Of a DNA stretch of 64,000 nt, positions 17,501-26,507 are shown in pieces (position 1 is the stretch's first letter; the number at the start of each line of letters is the position of its first letter). The translations under genes were made by a program, and so were the position numbers. Location: positions 6,952-70,951 of the forward strand of contig CAZLMM010000027.1 of the NCBI GenBank assembly GCA_964560495.1, written 5' to 3'. Origin of the DNA: UBA5069 sp964560495. GTDB lineage: Bacteria > Chloroflexota > Anaerolineae > Caldilineales > Caldilineaceae. The notes under the pieces were generated by a model. That model ran no database searches and was not told where the DNA came from. It was given only the letters and a program-made list of their open reading frames with translations.

Positions 17501-17686
17501 TCAGCCGCCGCCGCCATCATGGTTGGGGCCTGCCAAATGCAGAATGGGGTCGGGCTGCTGGCTTGCGGCGCTTGGCTGTGAGATGGCGAGCGACGCTGCG
17601 GTCAGCCACAAGCTGAGCACTGCGCCGATTCCGACGGCGAGCAGCGTCCAGCGACGACGATTGGGTAATGCTGTGCCTGCGTACAT
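17501..17686 (-). CDS. Small exported or membrane-anchored protein of unknown function
   Basis: A 61-residue product: a short basic start (NRRRW), one hydrophobic stretch (TLLAVGIGAVLSLWLTAASLA) and a Ser/Gln-rich tail ending in four glycines. This reads as a signal peptide or single membrane anchor. ATG 17686 is supported by GAGGAG seven bases upstream, a good site for such a small frame. The gene is convergent to the first TPR gene and divergent from the second STAND gene. I do not recognise the family. A 14-bp palindrome lies in the divergent spacer. Confidence 0.6.
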   Translation of the reverse strand: MYAGTALPNRRRWTLLAVGIGAVLSLWLTAASLAISQPSAASQQPDPILHLAGPNHDGGGG

Positions 17687-17794
17687 CTCAATGCTCCTCG
17701 TTGGTGTGAGGCTCATTGAGTGAGGGGATCCCTCGCCGCTTGTGGCGGCGCTGCAGCTCCCTCTTTGAGCAAGCTGATTAAGTTGTGAAGGTGG

Positions 17795-17808
17795 ACTGTC
17801 CGGACAGT
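17795..17808. promoter_or_regulatory. Perfect 14-bp palindrome, candidate operator
   Basis: ACTGTCCGGACAGT is self-complementary throughout and lies in the spacer between the divergent small exported gene and the XRE-STAND gene, 56 bases upstream of the proposed -35. The neighbouring STAND protein carries an XRE-type DNA-binding domain, so autoregulation through this site is plausible but unproven. Confidence 0.45.
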
Positions 17809-17863
17809 TGATCACCCTCTACCAGAAAGGATGCGTCGTGTCGTCAGGATATTGCATCCAATT

Positions 17864-17892
17864 TTGACGTTTCGGCGCCGTCTTTCTTATCT
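17864..17892 (+). promoter_or_regulatory. Probable promoter of STAND module 2
   Basis: TTGACG (17864-17869), a 17-base spacer and TTATCT (17887-17892), about 70 bases before the proposed start codon. The -10 matches the consensus in four of six positions. Confidence 0.4.
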
Positions 17893-17962
17893 TCAATTGA
17901 ATCATGCGGGGTTTGCATTTGCTGCAACATCTTGATGCGCAACGTGCAAGGAAATCGTGCAT

Positions 17963-19579
17963 ATGCCGTATTACCCGGATTTCGCTCGGCTGCTAAATGA
18001 GCATCTCCAAACCCAAGAGCGTTCGGCGTCATGGTTGGCAAACAAACTGACCATCAATCCCAGCACTGTGTCACGATGGCTTGATGGCTCAACCCGACCG
18101 GATTCCCCTGAAACGATTGTGCGCGTGGCCGATCTATTGAGGGTGCATGGGACCTCTGAACGCCGTGATTTGCTCATGGCAGCCGGATACGCTGGGGTCG
18201 TCACGCAACCCTCAGATGTCAGAGATACTCACGTCGAGGCTGATCGGAAGAGGTCGAAGAATATCTTGCAAAGACGAATCACCAAACTCATAGAGAAAGG
18301 AATCGCAACAGCGCCTGAATGGGTGATTCGTCCGGTTCTCCAACACGAAAATCTATATAGCGGGGTTGCGTGGCAATCTGGCGCGCTGCAAATAGAGACG
18401 TCGTGCGGCCGGCATGGCATTGATCTCAAACATCAAAGGCTTGCCATATCAGCAGCTTTTGGCCCGTATATGACTGGATTGTTGGAGCGTAAAGAGATCT
18501 ATACGCCATTGGATGGGCAGATCGATACGCCGCATATTCGCGGCCTGGAGAGTCTTGGCGCTCTGAGTCGTATTATATGGGCGCTTGTTCATCCACTGGG
18601 GCCGCGCGCCGTCGTAATCGGTGCTGAGAGCGGAATGGGAAAGAGCACATTGGCTGCCTGGCTGGTGCGTTGTATGTGGCGGCAAGGAGCGTTCGATCTG
18701 CTCTTGGGTGATAGCGCAAAATGGCAGCAAGTGGATATGACAACTGGGGCGATTACAACGCTGCAGCCGGGGTATTATGATCCGGCTTCGTGCCTCGCAA
18801 AATTACGCGAGCAGTTAGGGTTGCCAATGCCTACACAAAGCCATACCAGCCTTGAGGATATTCGAGATCGGTTAGCGGGGCGCAGGGCGATTCTAATCGT
18901 GGACAACCTGGAAAGCGTCAGCGAGGGCGATCTCTTGTTGCACATACTGAAACGGTTGTTATCCCGGGATACGCGGGCGATTGTGACAACGCGCCGCATC
19001 AAAGAGCTATCAGCATTGTCGCTGAACAGCCTTGTGATACATTTGCAACCTTTGACCACGATTCCTACACTCAGAGCGTTTTTGACGTGGCACATTGCAC
19101 AATTCCAGTCAGTTCAACCATACCTGTACGAGGGTATCTTGGATGACATTCCAGAGAGGCACTTCGAAGAACTCTTGACCAGAACCGGAGGTGTTCCGCT
19201 TCTGGTGCAGCTTGTTTTCACCCAAGCTGCACGTCAATCGTGGGCATATCTCGAGGACCTGCCCAAACTCTTTAGTGTTGAGTTGCTAGAATTTCTCTAT
19301 CGAGAACGATGGCAGGAGTTGGCTATGGCGGGCCAAGCGGGACAGTTGGGGCGGGCGTTATTGCAATTGATGGCGGAGGAACAGACGTCTGGTCAAAGTG
19401 TGGATTCGAACCGTTTACGCGCTTGGGTGAAGGAACGAGGCGAGATGCACCTTTTGTCCGATGCGCTACAATTGCTGTACGAACGTTTTTTGATTGTCAA
19501 TCACGATCTCATTCGAGGGAATTTCACAGTCTTTCCATCACTGGCGGAATTCCTTAGAAGGGTGTCGATGGGCTTGTGA
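17963..19579 (+). CDS. XRE-HTH STAND NTPase, module 2
   Basis: A 538-residue protein. Residues about 20-47 form a Cro/CI-type helix-turn-helix (SASWLANKLTINPSTVSRWL, then DGSTRPD). A linker of about 170 residues follows, then the NTPase: Walker A GAESGMGKST at 220-229, Walker B ILIVDN at 310, IVTTRR near 340 and the GGVPLLVQLV motif. As in module 1, sensor repeats are in the next gene rather than at the C-terminus. ATG 17963 has AAGGA ten bases upstream; GTG 17957 is possible. It could be a DNA-binding, NTP-switched regulator or the core of a defence system; the sequence does not decide. Base composition is visibly A+T-richer than the ribosomal and arginine regions. Confidence 0.82.
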   Translation: MPYYPDFARLLNEHLQTQERSASWLANKLTINPSTVSRWLDGSTRPDSPETIVRVADLLRVHGTSERRDLLMAAGYAGVVTQPSDVRDTHVEADRKRSKNILQRRITKLIEKGIATAPEWVIRPVLQHENLYSGVAWQSGALQIETSCGRHGIDLKHQRLAISAAFGPYMTGLLERKEIYTPLDGQIDTPHIRGLESLGALSRIIWALVHPLGPRAVVIGAESGMGKSTLAAWLVRCMWRQGAFDLLLGDSAKWQQVDMTTGAITTLQPGYYDPASCLAKLREQLGLPMPTQSHTSLEDIRDRLAGRRAILIVDNLESVSEGDLLLHILKRLLSRDTRAIVTTRRIKELSALSLNSLVIHLQPLTTIPTLRAFLTWHIAQFQSVQPYLYEGILDDIPERHFEELLTRTGGVPLLVQLVFTQAARQSWAYLEDLPKLFSVELLEFLYRERWQELAMAGQAGQLGRALLQLMAEEQTSGQSVDSNRLRAWVKERGEMHLLSDALQLLYERFLIVNHDLIRGNFTVFPSLAEFLRRVSMGL

Positions 19580-19588
19580 GGGCCAGAC

Positions 19589-20683
19589 ATGGAAGATCAC
19601 GGATGGTTGCAGTTGGAAACGTTCGTTGCCAAGGTTGAATCCCCTGGCGCTGGGCCAGCGGGAGTCAGTTGGCAAGATTGGGAGCCAATTGTTCAAGCAT
19701 ATTTACACCTTGCGCAAACCAATGACCTCGAAGGTCTTGTTCGACTTCGTTTGCTTCTCGAACCAATATATGCCCGTGATTCAGTGACCGGGTTGCCGTT
19801 GTTACAACAACTCGATGACGCGGCTATTCGGGCCGCATCTGCACTTCACCTTGATAGTGAATCGGGCCATTTTTGGGGCGCACGCGGCCACAATCTGCAT
19901 CGACAAGGTTTTCACCGGCTTGCGATAGATGCGTTCGTTCGTTCTGCGCAATACTATGCTGCAACGCGCAAAGATTTCCCCAGGCTGAAGAGCATCTTCA
20001 TGACTGCACTCTGCCATCGAGCGCTCGGACAAAACGCCACTGCTATACGCATCATAAATGAGGTGCTTGCTCAGCTGAAAGAGGATGATCCATGGCGTGG
20101 GAATCCGCTGCAAGTTTTGGCCTGGCTACAGCGTGACATCGGGCAATTGTCAACAGCAGAGTCGTTTCTTCGAGAGGCAATCGAACTGCAACACAGAACA
20201 TCGGACCCAGACATGCTCGTGGCTGGGACGCTGGCAGATCTTGGCGAGATTGTTAGTCTACAAGGTCGCCAAGATGATGCTCAGAGACTCTTTGAGGAGA
20301 GTCTAATGTTGGTTTATAAGCATCACGGACAATACAACCGTCAGGAAGCTCGCACCAAGCTCAAATATGCTGAACACCTCATGCGTTGCCATAAGGATGT
20401 TACAGCGGAACATTTGCTACACGAGGCTGAAGATAGCATTCGCCTTCATGGCCATTACTATGATCTGCTTTGGAAAATCGAAGCAAATCTTGCGCGCATT
20501 TATTTGAGGCGATTGCGGCTGAGCAAAGCGCTCCGCAAACTACGGAGCGCATGGCGTTTTCGCCAGATGTTGGGCCTGCCTAACATGACGCTATTGCGTA
20601 CGTTTGCAAGGATTAGCGGAGCAAGCGCGATACATCAATTTGTGGGAAAAGCGGCCGAGCGGTATCGTCGATTTGTTGCGTAG
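19589..20683 (+). CDS. TPR-like helical repeat protein, partner of STAND module 2
   Basis: A 364-residue helical protein with degenerate TPR units, for example LHRQGFHRLAIDAFVRSAQY, LADLGEIVSLQGRQDDAQRL and a C-terminal Arg/Lys-rich helix set (YLRRLRLSKALRKLRSAWRF). It begins nine bases after the STAND stop with a GAGGG site. It shares arrangement, but little obvious sequence, with the module 1 partner. No catalytic motif or membrane segment was seen. A strong terminator follows, so modules end here. Confidence 0.75.
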   Translation: MEDHGWLQLETFVAKVESPGAGPAGVSWQDWEPIVQAYLHLAQTNDLEGLVRLRLLLEPIYARDSVTGLPLLQQLDDAAIRAASALHLDSESGHFWGARGHNLHRQGFHRLAIDAFVRSAQYYAATRKDFPRLKSIFMTALCHRALGQNATAIRIINEVLAQLKEDDPWRGNPLQVLAWLQRDIGQLSTAESFLREAIELQHRTSDPDMLVAGTLADLGEIVSLQGRQDDAQRLFEESLMLVYKHHGQYNRQEARTKLKYAEHLMRCHKDVTAEHLLHEAEDSIRLHGHYYDLLWKIEANLARIYLRRLRLSKALRKLRSAWRFRQMLGLPNMTLLRTFARISGASAIHQFVGKAAERYRRFVA

Positions 20684-20770
20684 AGTGTATCCTCCCATTG
20701 TTACTCATGGAACAGACAACCGATGAAACAAAAGGCGCTGCACGCTTCGTATTCATTCTATGCAGATACG

Positions 20771-20813
20771 CGGCTCGGATGGAAGCGATCTCCATCCGAG
20801 CCGTTGCTTTCAT
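20771..20813 (+). terminator. Intrinsic terminator after TPR gene 2
   Basis: CGGCTCGGATGGA (20771-20783) pairs perfectly over 13 bp with 20791-20803 around a 7-base loop, followed by TTGCTTTCAT. It closes the second module and lies just beyond the end of the convergent vWA gene. Confidence 0.8.
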
Positions 20814-20900
20814 CTGTAATCGATGGTCATCCAACGGACGACTGTATAACACTCCACGTCAGAGACTCCCCCGCATGCTATACCCTGCACCGCATATGAC

Positions 20901-23489
20901 CTATGGCTCAACCACGATTGGCAGATATAATCGTACCTGTTGGGGCGATGAATCTGGCTCTGGGCTGTCATCAATGGATGTCGGCGCGAGAACGTTGAGG
21001 GGCCATTCAGCCGGTGTCGGGTCGATATTGCCAGCATAGTCTCGAGTGCGCACCCTGAACAGATAACTACCAACAGGAAGATCTTGGTAACTCGTCTCAA
21101 GTATTCCAGGCGTATATTCAGACCAGGCACTCGAGTAACCTTCCAGATAATAGGCGTAGTCATACTCAGCTTCGCCTGCGCCGTTGTCATCGCTGCCAAA
21201 CCACTCGAATGAAGCCATTCCCACCGAGGGTGCCGTGCTTGTGCCGGAGACTATCACGGTATCGGGGGGTATGGTGTCAATGATGAAGTTTGCTACATCA
21301 TACTCAGATACATTGCCAGCTGCGTCGCGCACTTGGACAAAGACATAGGATATGACGTCATCACTATTGAGCACCCAAGAAACAGTTGGCTCAAACAGTT
21401 TCCATTCCGTCCAATTCAGCCCGTCATTGCTCAGGCGATACTCTAGATCGACATCTGGCGGTTGTTCTGGATCCAAAGCATCGAGTTTGAGCGATATCGT
21501 ATCAGACATTATATAGGATGTGTCATCGGTAAATCGAACGATGGGTCTAACCACGTCAACTGATGACGCCTCTAATGTCACTGAAACTGGCGACGTCGCA
21601 CCGAACACTTCGATCTCGAATGTCCACTCACCGGCAACAGGCTGAGGAATACGATAATACTCATACGTAGACCCTTTCTGGTGCTGTATGGATGGATCAT
21701 TGATATCGATGAGATTTCCATTAGGATCAACGAGGCGTAATCTAGCATCTAAATTGTTAGCAGCAAGTACATCAGCAGCAGCCAGATTGTTGCCCCACAG
21801 CAGTGATACGTTAAGCTCAGGTACTCCGGGAATGATGTGCAGTATCTGTTCGACCTTACCGGTTATCATGGCTACTATGCGCTGAAACAACGTTGCCTGC
21901 CCTGTCAATCGTCCAGCAAGGTCGAAGTAAATGTCCTGAAGATTGCTGTCTGTGGGCGAGTCGTAGTATTTCCCGCCCGTTTCCTGCGCTATGCGGCGCA
22001 GAAGGGCCGTGTCTTGATCAGAACCCAAGCCAACTGTGTACACGCGCCATCCTTTCGCTGCAAATTGCATATGTTGATCTTGATATGGACAGTTTGCACC
22101 ACATGCTTGCTCACCATCAGTTAGGAAGATAGCTGCTTTACGCAAATTCTGGTTGGCGTCTTGAGCGAGCACTTCATAGCCAGCCTGTAGACCCTTCCCC
22201 AGATCTGTGGATCCGTTTGAGAAGATGCGGTCCACAGCTTGTTCCAGCGTCTTTCTGTCTTCCTGTGACTTGATCTCTGTTAAGTCAGCAAAGATGTATG
22301 CCTGGGTGGTGAAGCAGATTACGGCGATTCGGTCACCAATGCGCGCCTGTTGGATGAACAACTTTGCCGCCTGTTTTCGCAGATTGTTTGGATCATTCTC
22401 TCGCATGCTTCCAGTACAATCGATGATAAGTGGAACTCCGATATTGACTTGAGTCGATGTTTTCGACAGAATCTTGATGGACTGCTCCACAGATACACTT
22501 TCAAGTTGTTCATTGTTGGTCACTCTGAGCTTGACTGTATAATCTCCTGGCACCGAGTAGCTATGAGTCGTCTTCGCCGAAGTCGTTTCTACGTGGTCCC
22601 CGTCGCCAAATGTCCAATTCCACTTGACGATGCTACCATTGACATCAGATGAAGCCGAACCATCGAACTCAACATCTTCTCCAACATAAGCCCACACGTT
22701 GTTGCCCCAAGGGTGTGGGGTGGAGATTGAGAATTGAGCTGTTGGCAGCCCCGAGGAACTCGACTGAATAACCCAACCGTAGTATTGATTCGATGTACCA
22801 TCAGGCTCCCAGCTGCTTCTGCCGCCCAGGTTAGGGCTTACGACAAACGTTGGGCACGTTCGGCACCATTCGGCAACCCGGTCGTTTTTCCCTCCCCTCT
22901 GGCCGTCATCACTAAACAAGTTGAAGTGAATGTGACGACCCTTGAGTCCTGATTGAGCTGCCACTTGACCGAGGGGCTGATAAATGACTACTTCGTCGTT
23001 CACCCTCAGCTTGTCAAATATGTCACCCTCAAGATGACCGTACTTTGCAAACAGGTACCTTTTCGATCTTGGATGCGTGTAAGCATCGTCCAAACGAATC
23101 ATGACCATATTGTCCGTATCACCTTTCCACACGATTGTGCCCTTCACTGTAGACACTACAGTTCTGCCTACAGTGTTGTCGGTGTCTTGTTCATACTGTC
23201 CATCCTGATTATCATCTTTGGCCAGAACAAGATCAAACCCATAGCGTTCATTGGAAATTGTGCCACCGTGTGTAAAATTGGAGTTGTACCCTTGGGCGAC
23301 GATCCAGTTATCAGAATCAGGTACCGGGGGCAGAGGAATATCCTGATTGACAATCGATCTCTTGTCAGAGAAAGCGAACTGTGTCGCCGAGTCAGAATGC
23401 GCCTGAAGTGGCATGGCAACAGACATGCCCGCGAACAAGACACACGTCAGACATATACAGACCATCCATTGTGTCAACTTTGTAATCAT
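20901..23489 (-). CDS. Secreted M23-like, PKD and von Willebrand A domain protein
   Basis: An 862-residue exported protein. Order: signal peptide (1-30), an M23/LytM-like beta domain (about 60-200), a PKD domain (about 270-355, WTFGDG), a vWA domain with MIDAS DCTGS at 357 and TDGE near 455, and beta-sandwich Ig-like regions to the end. In the M23-like domain the C-terminal HIH motif (186-188) and D86 remain, but the first zinc histidine is R82, so peptidase activity is doubtful. The end YLPIVVEP resembles the YLPLV tails that I associate with surface proteins of Chloroflexota. ATG 23489 follows AAGGAGG by seven bases. Likely a calcium- or magnesium-dependent adhesion protein. Confidence 0.85.
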   Translation of the reverse strand: MITKLTQWMVCICLTCVLFAGMSVAMPLQAHSDSATQFAFSDKRSIVNQDIPLPPVPDSDNWIVAQGYNSNFTHGGTISNERYGFDLVLAKDDNQDGQYEQDTDNTVGRTVVSTVKGTIVWKGDTDNMVMIRLDDAYTHPRSKRYLFAKYGHLEGDIFDKLRVNDEVVIYQPLGQVAAQSGLKGRHIHFNLFSDDGQRGGKNDRVAEWCRTCPTFVVSPNLGGRSSWEPDGTSNQYYGWVIQSSSSGLPTAQFSISTPHPWGNNVWAYVGEDVEFDGSASSDVNGSIVKWNWTFGDGDHVETTSAKTTHSYSVPGDYTVKLRVTNNEQLESVSVEQSIKILSKTSTQVNIGVPLIIDCTGSMRENDPNNLRKQAAKLFIQQARIGDRIAVICFTTQAYIFADLTEIKSQEDRKTLEQAVDRIFSNGSTDLGKGLQAGYEVLAQDANQNLRKAAIFLTDGEQACGANCPYQDQHMQFAAKGWRVYTVGLGSDQDTALLRRIAQETGGKYYDSPTDSNLQDIYFDLAGRLTGQATLFQRIVAMITGKVEQILHIIPGVPELNVSLLWGNNLAAADVLAANNLDARLRLVDPNGNLIDINDPSIQHQKGSTYEYYRIPQPVAGEWTFEIEVFGATSPVSVTLEASSVDVVRPIVRFTDDTSYIMSDTISLKLDALDPEQPPDVDLEYRLSNDGLNWTEWKLFEPTVSWVLNSDDVISYVFVQVRDAAGNVSEYDVANFIIDTIPPDTVIVSGTSTAPSVGMASFEWFGSDDNGAGEAEYDYAYYLEGYSSAWSEYTPGILETSYQDLPVGSYLFRVRTRDYAGNIDPTPAEWPLNVLAPTSIDDSPEPDSSPQQVRLYLPIVVEP

Positions 23490-23622
23490 TGTTTTGCCTC
23501 CTTGTGCGAGAAAAAGCGACAGAAACATTCAACGACTACACGATAGCGGGACGAGGCTATGATTGATCTATCAAAAACCTCTACTTTTCTATTGATCAAC
23601 GCGTTCCTATTCCAAAAGAAAG

Positions 23623-23652
23623 TTGCATCTGCCTGTATTTTTCATGTACAAT
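23623..23652 (+). promoter_or_regulatory. Probable promoter of the nuoB-nuoCD-nuoI cluster
   Basis: TTGCAT (23623-23628), an 18-base spacer and TACAAT (23647-23652), 83 bases before the nuoB start. Confidence 0.55.
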
Positions 23653-23735
23653 CCCATCTGTGCCGGCCTTCACAATCTCCGTTGCGCCGTCCAGGATCGA
23701 ACAGTGAGATGACTCAACCTTAGAGGCAGCCGAAC

Positions 23736-24518
23736 ATGATCGATGTCCCAGTCGAAAAATTTAAACAGCTCAAGCAGGAACAAGCACAGGCCTACCTTCA
23801 TGACACCATCGTGGTGCCGGATGAGCTGCAGGCCAATGTGATGGTCACGACCCTCGACAAGATTTACAATTGGAGCAGGAGCAACTCCATGTGGCCCCTG
23901 CTTTTTGGTCTGGCCTGCTGCGCCATCGAGATGATCGCAACAGCAGCCAGTCGTTGGGATCTGGCGCGTTTCGGCATGGAGGTCATGCGCCCCAGCCCAC
24001 GCCAATCAGACCTCATGATCGTTTCCGGCACGGTGACGAAAAAGATGGCGCCGGCCATCGTGCGCATTTACAATCAAATGGCAGAGCCGCGTTACGTACT
24101 CAGCATGGGCGCATGCGCCACGGGCGGCGGCCCATTCAAAGAGGGCTATAATGTTGTCAGTGGCATCGACACCTATATTCCCGTGGATGTCTATGTGCCC
24201 GGTTGCCCGCCCACGCCAGATGCACTGATCTATGGCCTGCTCAAGCTGCGGGAGAAAGTCGAACGTCAGAGCATCACGACTGCGCCCTGGTATCGTAAAG
24301 AGAGCAGCGCGTTCGTACCTGTGCCTGTCCTGGGCGCAGATATTTTTGACCCGCGCCAAGTGCAGTCGATCAAAGCTGTGACGATGAGCGGCGCGGCGAC
24401 GAGCGGCGCGCCAGGTGAGGTGAAACGGGCGCTGACGCCCGTGCCTCTGTCGGCCGAGGCCAAAGCCAGAGTCGCCGCCGCCAAGGCCAAAGCCCTGGCC
24501 AAACGCCAGCCGGCGTAA
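23736..24518 (+). CDS. nuoB: NADH-quinone oxidoreductase subunit B
   Basis: Carries the terminal 4Fe-4S cluster (N2) of complex I next to the quinone site. Ligands are seen in GLACCAIEM (two adjacent Cys), MGACATGGGPF and VPGCPPTPDALI. The family core fills about 190 residues; beyond it the protein has a roughly 70-residue extension ending in an Ala/Lys-rich helix (AKARVAAAKAKALAKRQPA). A similar low-complexity tail is on NuoI. It heads a three-gene set, B-CD-I, without nuoA or the membrane subunits H and J-N. Confidence 0.95.
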   Translation: MIDVPVEKFKQLKQEQAQAYLHDTIVVPDELQANVMVTTLDKIYNWSRSNSMWPLLFGLACCAIEMIATAASRWDLARFGMEVMRPSPRQSDLMIVSGTVTKKMAPAIVRIYNQMAEPRYVLSMGACATGGGPFKEGYNVVSGIDTYIPVDVYVPGCPPTPDALIYGLLKLREKVERQSITTAPWYRKESSAFVPVPVLGADIFDPRQVQSIKAVTMSGAATSGAPGEVKRALTPVPLSAEAKARVAAAKAKALAKRQPA

Positions 24519-24537
24519 TCCACGAGAGAGGTGAACG

Positions 24538-26394
24538 ATGAGCGAAGCAGTCGCGATAGCCGAAGCGCCGGTCGTTGCGCCCACCAATGGCGCAGTCCCA
24601 ACCCCCAGTTCAAGTCTGCCCTACAATGACATCATCCCAGGCGCTGTCATTGGTCGTTGGGCCGAGGACACCCAGCCCAGTTTGGTTGTTGCGCCCGACA
24701 AGCTGATCGAGCTGCTGACCCATTTGCGCGACAAAGAAGGCTACGACTTCCTTTCCAATCTCACGTGTGTGGACTATCACAGCTACAAAGGGAAGTTGCG
24801 CGGCGGCGTCAAAGAGCGCTTTGATGTGGTCTATCATCTCTACAGCACCAAAAAGGGCGGCGGTCCCATTTCCCTCCACGTACCCGTGCCCGCCGACGAG
24901 ACAGTGCCTTCTGCCACGCCCGTCTATCCTGGAGCCAACCTGCAAGAGGATGAAGTCTACGATCTCTATGGCATTAAGTTTGCGGGGCATCCCAACCTGC
25001 GTCGCGTCTTTCTGTGGGAAGGCTTCAACGGCCACCCCATGCGCAAAGACTGGAAAGAAGCCTATTTTGAAGAGGAGACCAAACCCTTCAAGAGTCGCCA
25101 TCCTGGCGGAAATTACATCTGGCACGAAGACAAGTTGCCCTGGAAGTCCAATTCCACTTATCCAGAGAACTGGGATCCAGATTCGTGGCGCGAACCGGTG
25201 ACATACGTGCCAGTCAGCCAGGCGCCAGAGCATGGCTATGGAGACTTGGACACCCAAAGCATCGTGGTCAACTTGGGGCCGCATCATCCCAGCACCCACG
25301 GCGTGTTTCGCATGTTGACCCGTGTGGAAGGGGAAACGGTGCTGGCGTTGGAGCCGGAAATGGGTTATCTCCATCGCAATCACGAGAAGATCGGCGAGCG
25401 GAACACCTGGCTCATGAACATGCCTTTCACTGACCGGCTGGACTATATCAACTCCATGAGCAACAACTTTGCTTATGCGTTGGCCGTGGAGAAGCTGTTG
25501 GGCATTCAGGTGCCCGAACGCGCCGAATACATTCGCGTCATTGTGGCCGAATTCACCCGTATCATCAATCACTTCTGGCTGGTGGGTTTCGTTCTCAACG
25601 ACCTGGGCGCGCTGCAAACGCCGGCGCTCTACGGCATTGAAGAACGCGAAATGATCCTCGATCTTTTCGAGGAGATCAGCGGCGCACGCCTCATGTGTAA
25701 CTATATGCGCTTTGGCGGCGTTGTGCGCGACCTGACTCCGGGTTGGGTTGACCGAGCCAAATATCTGGTCATGGATCGCCTGCCCCGTGCGGTGGACATG
25801 ATCGACGAATTACTCAGCGGCAACGAAATCGTCAAGGCGCGCGGGCGTGGAGTGGGTTATCTCTCTGCGCAAGACCTGATCTCTCTCAGTGTCAGCGGCC
25901 CCATGATCCGCGCCGCTGGCCTGCCCTATGACATTCGCCGCGCCGAGCCATACAGCATTTACGACCGCTTCGCTTTCGACATTCCCACGCTGCAGGAGAG
26001 CGATGTCTACGCTCGCTTCTATATTCGCCTGTTGGAGATTCGCGAGAGCATTCGCATCTTGCGCCAGGCCCTGCGCGACATCCCCGATGGCGAGGTCAAC
26101 TCGTATGCGTCGGCCACGCTGAACCAGGGTTTTGGCACGATCATGGGCGGCAGGGGCGGCTACACCTTCCGCCCGCCTGAAGGCGAAGTCTATTCGCGCA
26201 TCGAAGCGCCCAAAGGCGAGCTGGGCTTCTATCTGGTAAGCGACAACAAGCCCAATCCCTATCGTTATCATGTGCGTGCACCCAGTTACATCAACATCAA
26301 TGCGTTGGGGCCCATGAGCGTCGGCTATAAAGTGGCCGACACCATTGTCATCTTTGGCGCCATCGACATCGTATTGGGTGAGCTAGATCGGTGA
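24538..26394 (+). CDS. nuoCD: NADH-quinone oxidoreductase fused subunit C/D
   Basis: A 618-residue fusion. Residues about 60-210 are NuoC (30-kDa subunit; EVYDLYGIKFAGHPNLRRVF and DWKEAYFEEE). From about 235 the rest is NuoD (49-kDa subunit): LGPHHPSTHGVFRMLTRVEG, the MGYLHRNHEK segment, DRLDYINSMSNNFAYALAVE and the C-terminal DIVLGELDR. NuoD forms the quinone pocket with NuoB. Fusion of C and D is known in several bacterial complex I operons. It begins 19 bases after nuoB. Confidence 0.96.
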   Translation: MSEAVAIAEAPVVAPTNGAVPTPSSSLPYNDIIPGAVIGRWAEDTQPSLVVAPDKLIELLTHLRDKEGYDFLSNLTCVDYHSYKGKLRGGVKERFDVVYHLYSTKKGGGPISLHVPVPADETVPSATPVYPGANLQEDEVYDLYGIKFAGHPNLRRVFLWEGFNGHPMRKDWKEAYFEEETKPFKSRHPGGNYIWHEDKLPWKSNSTYPENWDPDSWREPVTYVPVSQAPEHGYGDLDTQSIVVNLGPHHPSTHGVFRMLTRVEGETVLALEPEMGYLHRNHEKIGERNTWLMNMPFTDRLDYINSMSNNFAYALAVEKLLGIQVPERAEYIRVIVAEFTRIINHFWLVGFVLNDLGALQTPALYGIEEREMILDLFEEISGARLMCNYMRFGGVVRDLTPGWVDRAKYLVMDRLPRAVDMIDELLSGNEIVKARGRGVGYLSAQDLISLSVSGPMIRAAGLPYDIRRAEPYSIYDRFAFDIPTLQESDVYARFYIRLLEIRESIRILRQALRDIPDGEVNSYASATLNQGFGTIMGGRGGYTFRPPEGEVYSRIEAPKGELGFYLVSDNKPNPYRYHVRAPSYININALGPMSVGYKVADTIVIFGAIDIVLGELDR

Positions 26395-26507
26395 ATAGGG
26401 TTTGTTGCATCCTTGCGACCAGGATGTGACTGGTTCCGTTTTTTGAGACGCCAGCTATCGCACCAAGACGACCTCTATTCGCAAATATACACTGGGGAGA
26501 GAATCGC

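Noticed and set aside
24610..25617. 335-codon minus-strand frame across nuoCD
   Set aside because: Shadow of the fused subunit; composition is typical of reverse-complemented coding sequence.
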